Shown piece after piece: positions 15,352-23,443 of a DNA stretch of 39,439 nt. The notes beneath the pieces are model-generated. The model had not been told where the DNA came from and did not search any database. It worked only from the letters and a program-made list of their open reading frames with translations. The DNA comes from Sedimenticola sp. (GTDB lineage Bacteria > Pseudomonadota > Gammaproteobacteria > Chromatiales > Chromatiaceae). Location: NCBI GenBank assembly GCA_027008705.1, contig JALVEB010000053.1, positions 1-39,439 of the forward strand. The letters are read 5' to 3'. The stretch's first letter is position 1, and each line of letters begins with the position of its first letter. A program made the translations under genes and the position numbers.

Positions 15352-16781
15352 AACCTTGGTTCGCGCGCTTGGCGTTGGTGTTGGCGCTGCTTGCGCCGCT
15401 TGACGCGGCGGCGGCCGATGGCCTGCATGTGGTGGCGACGATCCGCCCGGTATATGCCTTTCTGCTCGGGCTGATGCGCGACGCCGACACCCCGGAGTTG
15501 CTGATCGATGGGGATCGCACGCCTTATGACTATCGGCTCGACGCGCGCGGCCGCCGATTGCTCGAACAGGCCGATCTGGTGGTTTGGGTCGGTCCGGAGT
15601 TGGAGACATCGCTGGCCACGCCGCTGGCGGCGTTGAAAAAAACCGGTGACGACGGCCCGCGGGTGGTCGAGCTGCTTGCCAGCCAGACATTGAAAATCCT
15701 GCCGTCGCGCGATCGCCCGGATGAGCGCGATCCGTTCTTTTGGCTCGATGACCGCAATGCCCTGATCCTGCTCGACGAGCTCACCGAATGGTTGGTGCGC
15801 ATCGATCCCCAGCGCGCGCATATCTACATCCGCAACCGGCGCCGGATGCGCAAGCCGCTGCGCCGCCTCGACCGGGTTTATGAGTACGGCTACCGTGGCC
15901 TGAAAGGGGCTCCGGGTGTCGCCTATTACGATACCTTGCAGTACTTCGAGCAAGCCTATGCGATGAAGCTGCTCGACCATGTCGGCGCCTCTCCACGGCA
16001 TCCCGGGAGTACCGCCGCGCTGTTGCGCGTGCGTGCCCGGCTGGCTTCCGGCGAGGCGCGTTGCCTGTTGCTGGAGCGCGGCATGCCGGCCCCCGGCCTC
16101 TCGGTGCTGACCGAGGGCCTGAAGGTTCATGTCGGCGAGCTCGACAGCCTCGGGCTCGGCATCGACCCGGGACCGGAGCTCTATCTGAAACTGATGCAAC
16201 ACAATACCGGGGTGATCCGGGAATGCCTCGGGAGCCGGGGCGGCAAGGCGGATGAGCTGCTCGATGCGGGCATCGACGAGGGCGATGCAGGCGATGGCAT
16301 CGGTGGCCGCTTCGTACTCACCGATCAGTTCGGCGACAGCCGCACCGAACAGGACTTCCTGGGGCACTATTCCCTGGTTTATTTCGGCTATACCCATTGT
16401 CCGGACGTTTGTCCGACCACTTTGCAGACGATGGCCAGCGCGTTGCGCCGGCTCGGCGACAAGGCGAAGCGGGTACAGCCGTACTTCATCAGCGTCGATC
16501 CGCAACGGGACTCACCGAGGACCCTGCGCGACTATGTCGCCTATTTCGACCCGCGTCTGATCGGCATGACCGGCACCCCGGCGATGCTGAAGCGCGTCGC
16601 CGCCGAGTTTCGCGTGCGCTTCCGCAAGGGCGAGGTCGATCCGGCGCACCCCGATCTGTACCTCGTCGATCATTCCGCAAGCCTCTATCTGATGGGGCCG
16701 GATGGACGTTTCATCACCAAGTTCGCCAATGGCATCATGCCGCGTGATCTGGCGCGGCGACTGGACGAGATCATTCCCTGA
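15348..16781 (+). CDS. Fusion of a ZnuA-like binding domain with a SCO1/SenC copper chaperone
   Basis: Exported protein of 477 residues. After a signal peptide ending near AAA-DG (residue 23), residues about 24-295 match the ZnuA/TroA metal-binding fold: VVATIRPVYAF, PYDYRLDARGRRLLEQADLV, then WVGPELE and ELDSLGLGI. Residues about 305-477 are a SCO1/SenC thioredoxin-like domain with the copper site C351-PDV-C355 (YFGYTHCPDVCPTTLQTM) and distal H442 (LVDHSASLYLMGPDG). Two ZnuA metal-ligand histidines appear replaced by Y60 and F130, so the N-terminal domain may no longer bind zinc. SCO proteins deliver copper to CuA centres, and NosZ, encoded 249 bases downstream, has one. Role in N2O reductase maturation is inferred. 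Confidence 0.88.
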   Translation: MKPWFARLALVLALLAPLDAAAADGLHVVATIRPVYAFLLGLMRDADTPELLIDGDRTPYDYRLDARGRRLLEQADLVVWVGPELETSLATPLAALKKTGDDGPRVVELLASQTLKILPSRDRPDERDPFFWLDDRNALILLDELTEWLVRIDPQRAHIYIRNRRRMRKPLRRLDRVYEYGYRGLKGAPGVAYYDTLQYFEQAYAMKLLDHVGASPRHPGSTAALLRVRARLASGEARCLLLERGMPAPGLSVLTEGLKVHVGELDSLGLGIDPGPELYLKLMQHNTGVIRECLGSRGGKADELLDAGIDEGDAGDGIGGRFVLTDQFGDSRTEQDFLGHYSLVYFGYTHCPDVCPTTLQTMASALRRLGDKAKRVQPYFISVDPQRDSPRTLRDYVAYFDPRLIGMTGTPAMLKRVAAEFRVRFRKGEVDPAHPDLYLVDHSASLYLMGPDGRFITKFANGIMPRDLARRLDEIIP

Positions 16782-16926
16782 TCCCCGCCTAACCGGCAAT
16801 GGCGGTGCTGCGAAACTGCGTCGCTCTCATTTTTTGCCTTGATCTGACGCATTTCAGGGGTGATCTGAGCAGTTACTTCCCGGTTTGGCTTTTTTTGCGC
16901 TATATCCTTTCCTCAAGTGGGTTCAT

Positions 16927-16940
16927 TTGACCAAGATCAA
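16927..16940 (+). promoter_or_regulatory. FNR/DNR-type box upstream of nosZ
   Basis: TTGAC-CAAG-ATCAA matches the FNR/DNR consensus at 9 of 10 positions, centred 96 bases upstream of the nosZ ATG. A possible -10 hexamer TAGGCT at 16965-16970 places transcription start near 16976, about 42 bases from the centre, as expected for class II activation. It predicts induction under oxygen limitation or nitrogen oxides. Confidence 0.65.
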
Positions 16941-17029
16941 GGTGGCTGCCCGTTTCGCTGTCTAGGCTCAATGGTCGACAGTTTCTGTCACGCTCATACT
17001 GATATTGCTTCGAATCCGCAGGGGGAAAC

Positions 17030-19324
17030 ATGAAGTCAAGATTGACCCAGTTATGCAACGCCATGATCGGGGTGGGGCTCAGCCTCGGTCTGGCGACCAG
17101 CGCTGGGGCCGCGCAATCACTGCAAGATGTGATGAAGGCGCGTGGTCTCACCGAGAAAGATCTGCTGGCCGCCGCCAAGACCTATACGCCGACCGGTGGT
17201 CGCGACGAGTATCTCGCGTTCAGCTCGGGCGGCCAGAGTGGCCAGATCTTCGTCTACGGCATCCCGTCGATGCGTATCCTGAAATACATCGGGGTGTTCA
17301 CGCCGGAGCCGTGGCAGGGCTATGGCTTCGATGACGAATCCAAGGCCGTGCTCGCCGAGGGGCGTATCGATGGCAAGGACATTCTCTACGGTGATACCCA
17401 CCACCCGGCCCTGTCGGAAGAGAATGGCGACTATGATGGCAAGTATCTGTTCATCAACGACAAGGCCAACCCACGCATCGCGGTCATCGATCTTCGCGAC
17501 TTCGAGACCAAGCAGATCGTCGTCAATCCGTTCTTCAAATCGGAGCACGGTGGCACCTTCGTCACGCCGAACACCGAATACGTCATGGAGGCCACCCAGT
17601 ACGCGGCGCCGTACGCGGACGATTTCGTCCCGCTGAGCAAGTTCAACGAGGTCTACCGCGGCGGCCTCGCCTACTGGAAGTTCGACAAGAAGGAAGGGCG
17701 CATCAAGCCCGAGCAGTCCTTCGTCTTCGAGCTGCCTCCGTACAGCCAGGACCTCTCCGATGCCGGCAAGGGGCCGTCGTATGGCTGGGGATTCACCAAC
17801 TCGTTCTGTACCGAGCGCTACGTCGGTGGCATCGAGCGCGGTCGTCCGCCGTTCGAGGCCGGTTGTTCACAGAAGGACACCGACTTCCTGCACATCACCA
17901 ACTGGAAGAAGGCCGCCGAGCTGGTCAAGGCCGGCAAGGTCAAGAAGCAGAAGGGCATGTACCTGATCCCGATCAAGCAAGCCGTCAAGGAAGGCCTGCT
18001 CTATCTGATTCCAGAGCCGAAGAGCCCGCATGGCGTCGATGTCACGCCGGACGGCACCAAGATCATCGTCAGCGGCAAGCTCGATACCCACGTCTCGGTG
18101 TTCAGCTTCAAGAAGATCATGGATGCGATCCAGCACAAGAAGTTCGTTGGCCGGGATCCTTACGGGATTCCAATCCTGAGCATGAAGGACACCTTGCATA
18201 CCCAGGTCGCGCTCGGCCTCGGCCCGCTGCATACGCAGATGGATGCCAAGCCCTGCATCGCCTATACCTCGTTGTATGTCGATTCGCAGATCGCGAAGTG
18301 GGACTACTGTAAGGGCAAGGTGCTCGACAAGGTCAACATCCACTACAACGTCGGTCACCTGATGGCGATGGAAGGCGATACCGCGCACCCGGACGGCAAG
18401 TATCTGGTGTCGTTGAACAAGCTCGCGATCGACCGCTTCAATCCGGTCGGCCCGTTGCACCCGCAGAACCACCAGTTGATCGACATCAGCGGCGACAAGA
18501 TGCAGCTGCTGTACGATATGCCGGTGCCTCTCGGCGAGCCGCACTATGTGGTTGCGATCAAGGCCGACAAGCTGAAGCCAGAGATCCGCTATCGCTCCGG
18601 TTGGAACAGTCGAGCCAACAGTCGTTCGAAGTGGCGTACCCGCGCCGGACGCGAGAAGATCGTGCGTAACGGCAACCACATCGATGTCTACGGCACGGTG
18701 ATCCGTTCCCATATCACGCCGGAGATCATCGAGGCCAAGGTCGGCGACACCGTCTCGCTGCACCTGACCAACCTCGAGCGTGCCGAGGATGAGACCCACG
18801 GCTTCGCGCTGCGCGGTCAGAACGTCAACCTGTCGATCGAGCCGGGCAAGACGGTTTCGGCGACCTTCAAGGCCGATAAGGCGGGCGTCTTCCCGTACTA
18901 CTGCACCGAGTTCTGCTCGGCGCTGCACCTCGAGATGCAGGGCTACCTGCTGGTTGCGCCGAAGAACTACCAGGCCGCCGGCGTCAGCATGAGCGAAGGG
19001 CAGACCTACACCAAGGCCGACTACGAGAAGCAGGTCAAGACCAACCTCGAGACCCAGGCGGTCATCGACTCGGTCGTCGCCTTCATCACCAGTCGCAACT
19101 ACAAGGACTTCAAGCCCGTGGTCGCGTTGGTGGAGGATGCGACCGACCAGCTCGGTTTTGCCGACGAGGCGAAGAAGAAGGCCGAGGAATACGCCAAGAA
19201 GGGCGATTACCACAACGCGACTCTATGGGCCGGTCAGTGGTGGCAGTACCAGGTCAAAACAGCCGACCTGGGTCTGCGCGCCAAGACCTACCTGGAAGAG
19301 CACGGCGCCAAGGTCGTCAAGTAA
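17030..19324 (+). CDS. nosZ: Clade II (Sec-dependent) nitrous oxide reductase NosZ
   Basis: Periplasmic copper enzyme reducing N2O to N2. The signal peptide has no twin arginine and ends near AGA-AQ, and the cluster lacks nosR, both clade II traits. A seven-bladed propeller carries the CuZ histidines H124, H125, H173, H334, H401, H443 and H505 (GDTHHPALSEENG, SEHGGTFV, GPLHTQMD, EPHYVV). The cupredoxin domain holds CuA ligands H590 and C625-x3-C629-x3-H633-x2-M636 (CTEFCSALHLEM). At 764 residues it is longer than usual: about 110 Lys- and Glu-rich residues follow CuA. This tail has no CxxCH, unlike the C-terminal cytochrome domain of epsilonproteobacterial NosZ. It begins the nos operon. Confidence 0.97.
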   Translation: MKSRLTQLCNAMIGVGLSLGLATSAGAAQSLQDVMKARGLTEKDLLAAAKTYTPTGGRDEYLAFSSGGQSGQIFVYGIPSMRILKYIGVFTPEPWQGYGFDDESKAVLAEGRIDGKDILYGDTHHPALSEENGDYDGKYLFINDKANPRIAVIDLRDFETKQIVVNPFFKSEHGGTFVTPNTEYVMEATQYAAPYADDFVPLSKFNEVYRGGLAYWKFDKKEGRIKPEQSFVFELPPYSQDLSDAGKGPSYGWGFTNSFCTERYVGGIERGRPPFEAGCSQKDTDFLHITNWKKAAELVKAGKVKKQKGMYLIPIKQAVKEGLLYLIPEPKSPHGVDVTPDGTKIIVSGKLDTHVSVFSFKKIMDAIQHKKFVGRDPYGIPILSMKDTLHTQVALGLGPLHTQMDAKPCIAYTSLYVDSQIAKWDYCKGKVLDKVNIHYNVGHLMAMEGDTAHPDGKYLVSLNKLAIDRFNPVGPLHPQNHQLIDISGDKMQLLYDMPVPLGEPHYVVAIKADKLKPEIRYRSGWNSRANSRSKWRTRAGREKIVRNGNHIDVYGTVIRSHITPEIIEAKVGDTVSLHLTNLERAEDETHGFALRGQNVNLSIEPGKTVSATFKADKAGVFPYYCTEFCSALHLEMQGYLLVAPKNYQAAGVSMSEGQTYTKADYEKQVKTNLETQAVIDSVVAFITSRNYKDFKPVVALVEDATDQLGFADEAKKKAEEYAKKGDYHNATLWAGQWWQYQVKTADLGLRAKTYLEEHGAKVVK

Positions 19325-19336
19325 GCCTTGGCTGAG

Positions 19337-19399
19337 CCGGCGGTTTGCCGCCGGTTGACGACGCGAGACGAGGGGGCCGCAAGGCTCCCTCGTCGCGTC
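19337..19399 (+). promoter_or_regulatory. Two strong hairpins between nosZ and the first cytochrome gene
   Basis: CCGGCGG/CCGCCGG at 19337-19354 is followed by a longer hairpin at 19360-19399: GACGCGA plus ACGAGGG pairing with CCCTCGT plus CGCGTC, with one bulged base. No T-run follows. It probably protects the nosZ message from exonucleases or partly reduces readthrough, giving more NosZ than accessory proteins. Confidence 0.55.
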
Positions 19400-19436
19400 G
19401 GCCGCATGAAACCATTGAAAAAGAGAGGTTAAGACA

Positions 19437-19760
19437 ATGAATCACGGTAAGAAATCGATGATGGTCGCTTTGGCGATTGCCGCTGCCAGCCTGGCCGGCG
19501 GCGCGTTCGCCGGCGACGGCGCGGCGCTGTACAAGACCAAGACCTGCTGGTCCTGCCACGGCAAGGACGCGAAGACCCCGATCATGCCGATCTATCCGAA
19601 ACTCGCCGGGCAGAATGCCGACTATCTGTTCAACCAGATGAAGGACATCAAGAGCGGCGCGCGAAACAACGGTCAGACCGCGGCGATGAAGGGCGTGATG
19701 GGCCTGGTCAACGAGGAAGAGATGCGTGCGATCGCCGATTGGCTGGCGACCCAGAAATAA
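19437..19760 (+). CDS. nosC1: Monohaem periplasmic cytochrome c (NosC1-like)
   Basis: Cytochrome c of 107 residues with a Sec signal peptide cleaved near AFA-GD (residue 25). One haem site, CWSCH, lies at residues 37-41; M84 or M88 is a candidate distal ligand. The ending EEMRAIADWLATQK is the usual class I C-terminal helix. It probably donates electrons to the CuA site of NosZ, either replacing the fused haem domain of some clade II enzymes or linking to the second cytochrome. GAGAGG lies 8 bases upstream of the ATG. Confidence 0.9.
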   Translation: MNHGKKSMMVALAIAAASLAGGAFAGDGAALYKTKTCWSCHGKDAKTPIMPIYPKLAGQNADYLFNQMKDIKSGARNNGQTAAMKGVMGLVNEEEMRAIADWLATQK

Positions 19761-19812
19761 GCCGCGCCGCGCGGCGGCGCTCGTCGGAGGGACGCATGAG
19801 AGTTATAAGCGT

Positions 19813-19826
19813 TTGATGATAATCAA
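19813..19826 (+). promoter_or_regulatory. Perfect FNR/DNR box before the second cytochrome gene
   Basis: TTGAT-GATA-ATCAA is a full match to the FNR consensus, 122 bases upstream of the dihaem cytochrome gene. It implies an internal promoter driving the second cytochrome and possibly nosB to nosY, separate from the nosZ promoter. No good -10 is evident at class II distance. Confidence 0.65.
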
Positions 19827-19941
19827 TGAGTTTCCTCGACGAGGCATGCGAGACTGACGTCCGATGCGGAGACGTCGCGCGGCGCTCCGTTCCCCAAAAA
19901 CACAGATCGCCCCGGACACAGTGGGCAGGAGAAACAGAACG

Positions 19942-20682
19942 ATGAACTGGGTACTGAAAACCACGACACTCGCAATCGGCCTGGCGGTGGGCGGCTCGGC
20001 GCTGGCCTGGAACGAGAGCGGCGGCGAGAAGGACGAGGCGCTGACCCTGAAGCCCGATCTGGAGCGTGGCATGGAAGTCTTCGAGGTCTGCTCCGCCTGC
20101 CACGGCACCGAGGGTTGGGGGCGCAAGGACGGCACCTTTCCGCAGATCGCCGGTCAGCATCGTACCGTGCTGATCAAGCAACTGGCCGACATCCGCGCGA
20201 AGAACCGCGACAACCCGACGATGTACCCCTTTGCGCTCGATGACCAGATCGCCGGCGCGGCCGGTTACCGTCCGGGGCAGATCAAGCCGGCGCAACTGGT
20301 CGCCGATGTCACCGCCTATATCGCCAAGTTGCCAATGAACCCGGACAACGGCAAGGGCCACTGGGCCGAGGGTACGCCGGAATACGAACAGGGCAAGAAG
20401 CTGTTCAAAGACAACTGCGTCAAGTGTCATGGCGAGCACGGCGAGGGGAATGCCGAGAAGTTCTACCCGAAGATCCAGGGGCAACATTACGAGTACATGC
20501 TGCGCCAGTTCGAATGGATCGAGGCCGGCAAGCGGCGCAACGCCAACCCGGACATGGTCAAGCAGATCAAGGATTTCACGCCGAAAGACCAGAAGATGGT
20601 CATCAACTATGTCTCGCGGATCCCGGTGCCGAAGAAAGACCTGGCGCCGTCGAAAGACTGGATCAATCCGGACTTCGACTGA
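19942..20682 (+). CDS. nosC2: Dihaem periplasmic cytochrome c (NosC2-like)
   Basis: Cytochrome of 246 residues from the ATG at 19942, with AGGAG upstream. The Sec signal peptide ends near ALA-WN. Two class I domains carry CSACH (residues 50-54) and CVKCH (159-163), each followed by an IAGQH/IQGQH-type phrase (PQIAGQH, PKIQGQH), as in cytochrome c4-like electron carriers. With the monohaem protein it probably passes electrons from the quinol pool to NosZ. It has its own upstream FNR box. Confidence 0.9.
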   Translation: MNWVLKTTTLAIGLAVGGSALAWNESGGEKDEALTLKPDLERGMEVFEVCSACHGTEGWGRKDGTFPQIAGQHRTVLIKQLADIRAKNRDNPTMYPFALDDQIAGAAGYRPGQIKPAQLVADVTAYIAKLPMNPDNGKGHWAEGTPEYEQGKKLFKDNCVKCHGEHGEGNAEKFYPKIQGQHYEYMLRQFEWIEAGKRRNANPDMVKQIKDFTPKDQKMVINYVSRIPVPKKDLAPSKDWINPDFD

Positions 20683-20732
20683 AGTCTGCGTCCGGCCCGC
20701 CGCTTGGGACGGACGGCTCATCGCATACCGGA

Positions 20733-20758
20733 GAGGCCCCGCGTGGGCTTCTTCGTTT
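20733..20758 (+). terminator. Weak terminator-like hairpin before nosB
   Basis: GAGGCCC (20733-20739) pairs with GGGCTTC (20745-20751) with one G-T pair, and TTCGTTT follows. It is a weak, possibly partial terminator in the 183-base gap between the dihaem cytochrome gene and nosB. It could lower accessory-gene expression. Confidence 0.35.
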
Positions 20759-20865
20759 CGGGCGCGCCCGGGCTGGGTCCCGTTGCGCGTTCCATGCTCC
20801 ACACTCCATCTCGCCCGGCTTCGCGGTACCGGCGTGGGAACCAATCATAACGGGTGAATTCGATT

Positions 20866-22056
20866 ATGAACGCAACATCCGATACAAAGAAACAGACATT
20901 GATCGTCTCGGTTCTGGTGTTGATCGCGCTTGGGCTGCTCTACCTGATCTATGTGCTGCCGACTTGGTGGGTCTCGCTGACCGCGCCGAACTATCCGAAA
21001 GAAGCCTTTCCCGACGGCGTGCGCATCGAGTTCCATATGAACGGGGTGTTCAACGGCTGCAAGAAGGTCGCGAAGAAAGAGATCTCCGAATCGGTCGCGC
21101 TCGATTGCGTGCACGAGATGGACACCATCAATCACTATGTCGGCATGTATCCGATCGCCGCCGGCGGCCCGATCGAACGGGGTTTCTCGCAGTTCCTGGT
21201 CGCGTTTCTTGGCGTCATGTTGCTTGGTTTCATGTGCACCCGGCCGAAGATCCGCATGGCGATTCTCACGCTCGGTTTCGCCGGCATCGCGGTGTGGATG
21301 TATCTGACCCTGTATGGCGAGAACGGTTTCGAGCTCGAGAACGAAGGCTATGTCAAAGCGCTGGTCACCTCGCTGGATCAGGAAGCCAGCGGCGAGGCCA
21401 AGGAGGGAAGCAGCGGCGGCGGGATCGTCGAGATGCTGCGTGAATCGCTGGAGAAATCCGGTGTCGAGATCAAGATGCCGGAAGAGTTGAAGAAAGAAGA
21501 AGAGGCCAAGGCCCGCATGAGCGAGAAGGAGAAGCTGATCGAGCAGCTGCGTCAGACCTACGAGCGCGACCTGCGCAAGGGGCTGGTTTCCGAGCCGTGG
21601 AACGGCAGCACCTTTCAGGTCATGGCCTGGCATTACGGCAAGAGCCTGGGGCGATACTTCAACAACCAGAAAGAGATCCGGCCGATGGTCAAGAAGCTGA
21701 AGATCGCGATCAATGTGGTGTTCTGGGGCCTGATCGCGGCGATGGCGTTGCTGATCTGGGGCGCGCGCCGCAATGGTGGCCTGCTGTACTGGCTGTTGGT
21801 GCTGGTGCCGATGGCGCTGCCGGTGTTTTTCGTCATCGACTACTCGGCCTGGCTGTGGTGGTACGGCCATACCCTGAACTCGATGGGCGCCTTTTCGGTC
21901 AAGCCGTTCATGCCGACGGTCTTCGGCGATGGCAAGGTGGCCCAGTTCGCGACCCATTCCTATCCGGACAAGGGCTTCTTCGTGATGCTGGCGTTCTCGG
22001 TGGTGTTGGCGTTCGCGGCGTTGATCCGGCGCAAGCAGTTTCGCGCTTCGTCCTGA
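20866..22056 (+). CDS. nosB: NosB-type membrane protein of clade II nos clusters
   Basis: Integral membrane protein of 396 residues found next to nosZ in clade II clusters. Helices are visible at about 12-30, 100-120 and 125-140 and in a C-terminal group (about 280-390), with a Lys/Glu-rich, probably coiled-coil periplasmic or cytosolic segment (about 195-235) between them. Two cysteines (NGCKK, LDCVHE) lie in the first loop. The Wolinella homologue is required for N2O respiration, but its biochemical role is unclear. Start: the ATG at 20866 is preferred over the GTG at 20854; the ribosome site is weak for both. Confidence 0.85.
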   Translation: MNATSDTKKQTLIVSVLVLIALGLLYLIYVLPTWWVSLTAPNYPKEAFPDGVRIEFHMNGVFNGCKKVAKKEISESVALDCVHEMDTINHYVGMYPIAAGGPIERGFSQFLVAFLGVMLLGFMCTRPKIRMAILTLGFAGIAVWMYLTLYGENGFELENEGYVKALVTSLDQEASGEAKEGSSGGGIVEMLRESLEKSGVEIKMPEELKKEEEAKARMSEKEKLIEQLRQTYERDLRKGLVSEPWNGSTFQVMAWHYGKSLGRYFNNQKEIRPMVKKLKIAINVVFWGLIAAMALLIWGARRNGGLLYWLLVLVPMALPVFFVIDYSAWLWWYGHTLNSMGAFSVKPFMPTVFGDGKVAQFATHSYPDKGFFVMLAFSVVLAFAALIRRKQFRASS

Positions 22057-22075
22057 GCGTTCGTGGAGACGCCCG

Positions 22076-23440
22076 ATGAACCCTTGCCCGCGCAGGCGCC
22101 GGTTGCGCGTTCCGTGGCTGGCCTGCCTGTTGATTGCGACCTGGTGTCGGGCTGCCGAGATGCCGTCGCTGCAAGCGCGTATCGATGCCGCCGCCGATAA
22201 CGCGGTGCTGGTACTGAAGCCGGGCGTCTATCGCGGCCCTGTGCTGATCGACAAGCCGTTGACGCTGGACGGCCAGGGCAAGGCGACGATCGACGCCGGT
22301 GGCAAGGGATCGGTGGTATCGATCGACAGCGATGGCGTGACCCTGAAGGGACTGCGTCTGACGAACTCCGGCGAATCCTACAACGACATCGATTCCGGCG
22401 TGCAGGTGCGGGGCGACTTCAACGTACTCAAGGATCTGGTGATCGACAACTGCCTGTTCGGCATCGACCTGGGGCAGTCCAACAACAACATCATCAAGCG
22501 TAACCGGATCTCGTCGAAGCCGTTCGATCTGGGCCTGCGTGGCGATGCGATCCGGCTATGGTACAGCTTTCGCAACAAGGTCACCGATAACACCATCCGC
22601 GACGCGCGCGACACCGTGGTGTGGTATTCCGCGGATAACCTGATCGCCCGCAATGATGCGCGTGGCGGGCGTTATTCGTTGCACTTCATGTATTCGAAGC
22701 ACAACGACGTGATCCACAACCATTATGAGAACAACGCGGTCGGGATCTTCCTGATGTACAGCGACGGCGTGGTGATCCGCGACAACACCATCATCAACGC
22801 CAATGGCCCGACCGGCATGGGCATCGGCTTCAAGGAGAGCTCGAATGTCGAGATCGCGAACAACGATCTGCTCTACAACGCGGTGGGCATCTACCTGGAT
22901 CTGTCGCCCTATCAGCCGGATACCACCAATCGCATCCATGACAACGTGATCGCCTTCAGCGGCATCGGCATCTCGTTTCTCAGCGATTGGCCGGGGAACC
23001 AGATCACCGGGAACGATTTCAAGGGCAATATCACCCAGGTGGCGGTGTCGGGCAACGGCAAGAGTGTCAACCGCAATACCTGGCATGGCAACTACTGGGA
23101 CGACTATCAAGGTTTCGATCTGAATCATGACGGCATCGGCGATCGTCCGTACCAGCTCTACAGCTATGCCGACCGGATCTGGATGGATGTGCCGCCGGCG
23201 CGTTTCTTCAAGGGCACGCCGATGCTCGAAACGCTGGATTTCCTGGAGCGGCTGGCGCCGTTCACGAAACCGGCGATGCTGCTGCAAGACGACAACCCCC
23301 TGCTCGAGCCGCGCTTCACCACGCGCGCGCAACGAGAACGCATCGAGGAACAAAACGATGAAACGGCAAATGACAACACGGCGGATCGTAGTGGTGAATC
23401 CGACGCCTACCGCAAACTGCGGCAATCTTTGGGGCGCTGA
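22076..23440 (+). CDS. nosD: NosD periplasmic copper-centre maturation protein
   Basis: Protein of 454 residues with a Sec signal peptide cleaved near RAA. A right-handed parallel beta-helix of NosD/CASH repeats fills most of the mature part (NDIDSGVQVRGDFNVLKDLV, HNDVIHNHYENNAVGIFLMY). NosD works with the NosF-NosY transporter and NosL to assemble the CuZ cluster of NosZ. The conserved NGKSVNRNTWHGNYWDDY segment is near residue 330-345. The C-terminus is acidic and looks disordered. It follows nosB by 19 bases and precedes nosG by 3. Confidence 0.95.
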   Translation: MNPCPRRRRLRVPWLACLLIATWCRAAEMPSLQARIDAAADNAVLVLKPGVYRGPVLIDKPLTLDGQGKATIDAGGKGSVVSIDSDGVTLKGLRLTNSGESYNDIDSGVQVRGDFNVLKDLVIDNCLFGIDLGQSNNNIIKRNRISSKPFDLGLRGDAIRLWYSFRNKVTDNTIRDARDTVVWYSADNLIARNDARGGRYSLHFMYSKHNDVIHNHYENNAVGIFLMYSDGVVIRDNTIINANGPTGMGIGFKESSNVEIANNDLLYNAVGIYLDLSPYQPDTTNRIHDNVIAFSGIGISFLSDWPGNQITGNDFKGNITQVAVSGNGKSVNRNTWHGNYWDDYQGFDLNHDGIGDRPYQLYSYADRIWMDVPPARFFKGTPMLETLDFLERLAPFTKPAMLLQDDNPLLEPRFTTRAQRERIEEQNDETANDNTADRSGESDAYRKLRQSLGR

Positions 23441-23443
23441 ACC

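Noticed and set aside
16785-16835. Terminator after the ZnuA-SCO gene
   Set aside because: A T6 run is present, but the only stem nearby is 5 bp and about 25 bases away from it.
16880-16900. Sigma-54 -24/-12 promoter upstream of nosZ (TGGC then TTTGC)
   Set aside because: The GG and GC pairs are 8 rather than 10 bases apart, and the FNR box explains the region better.
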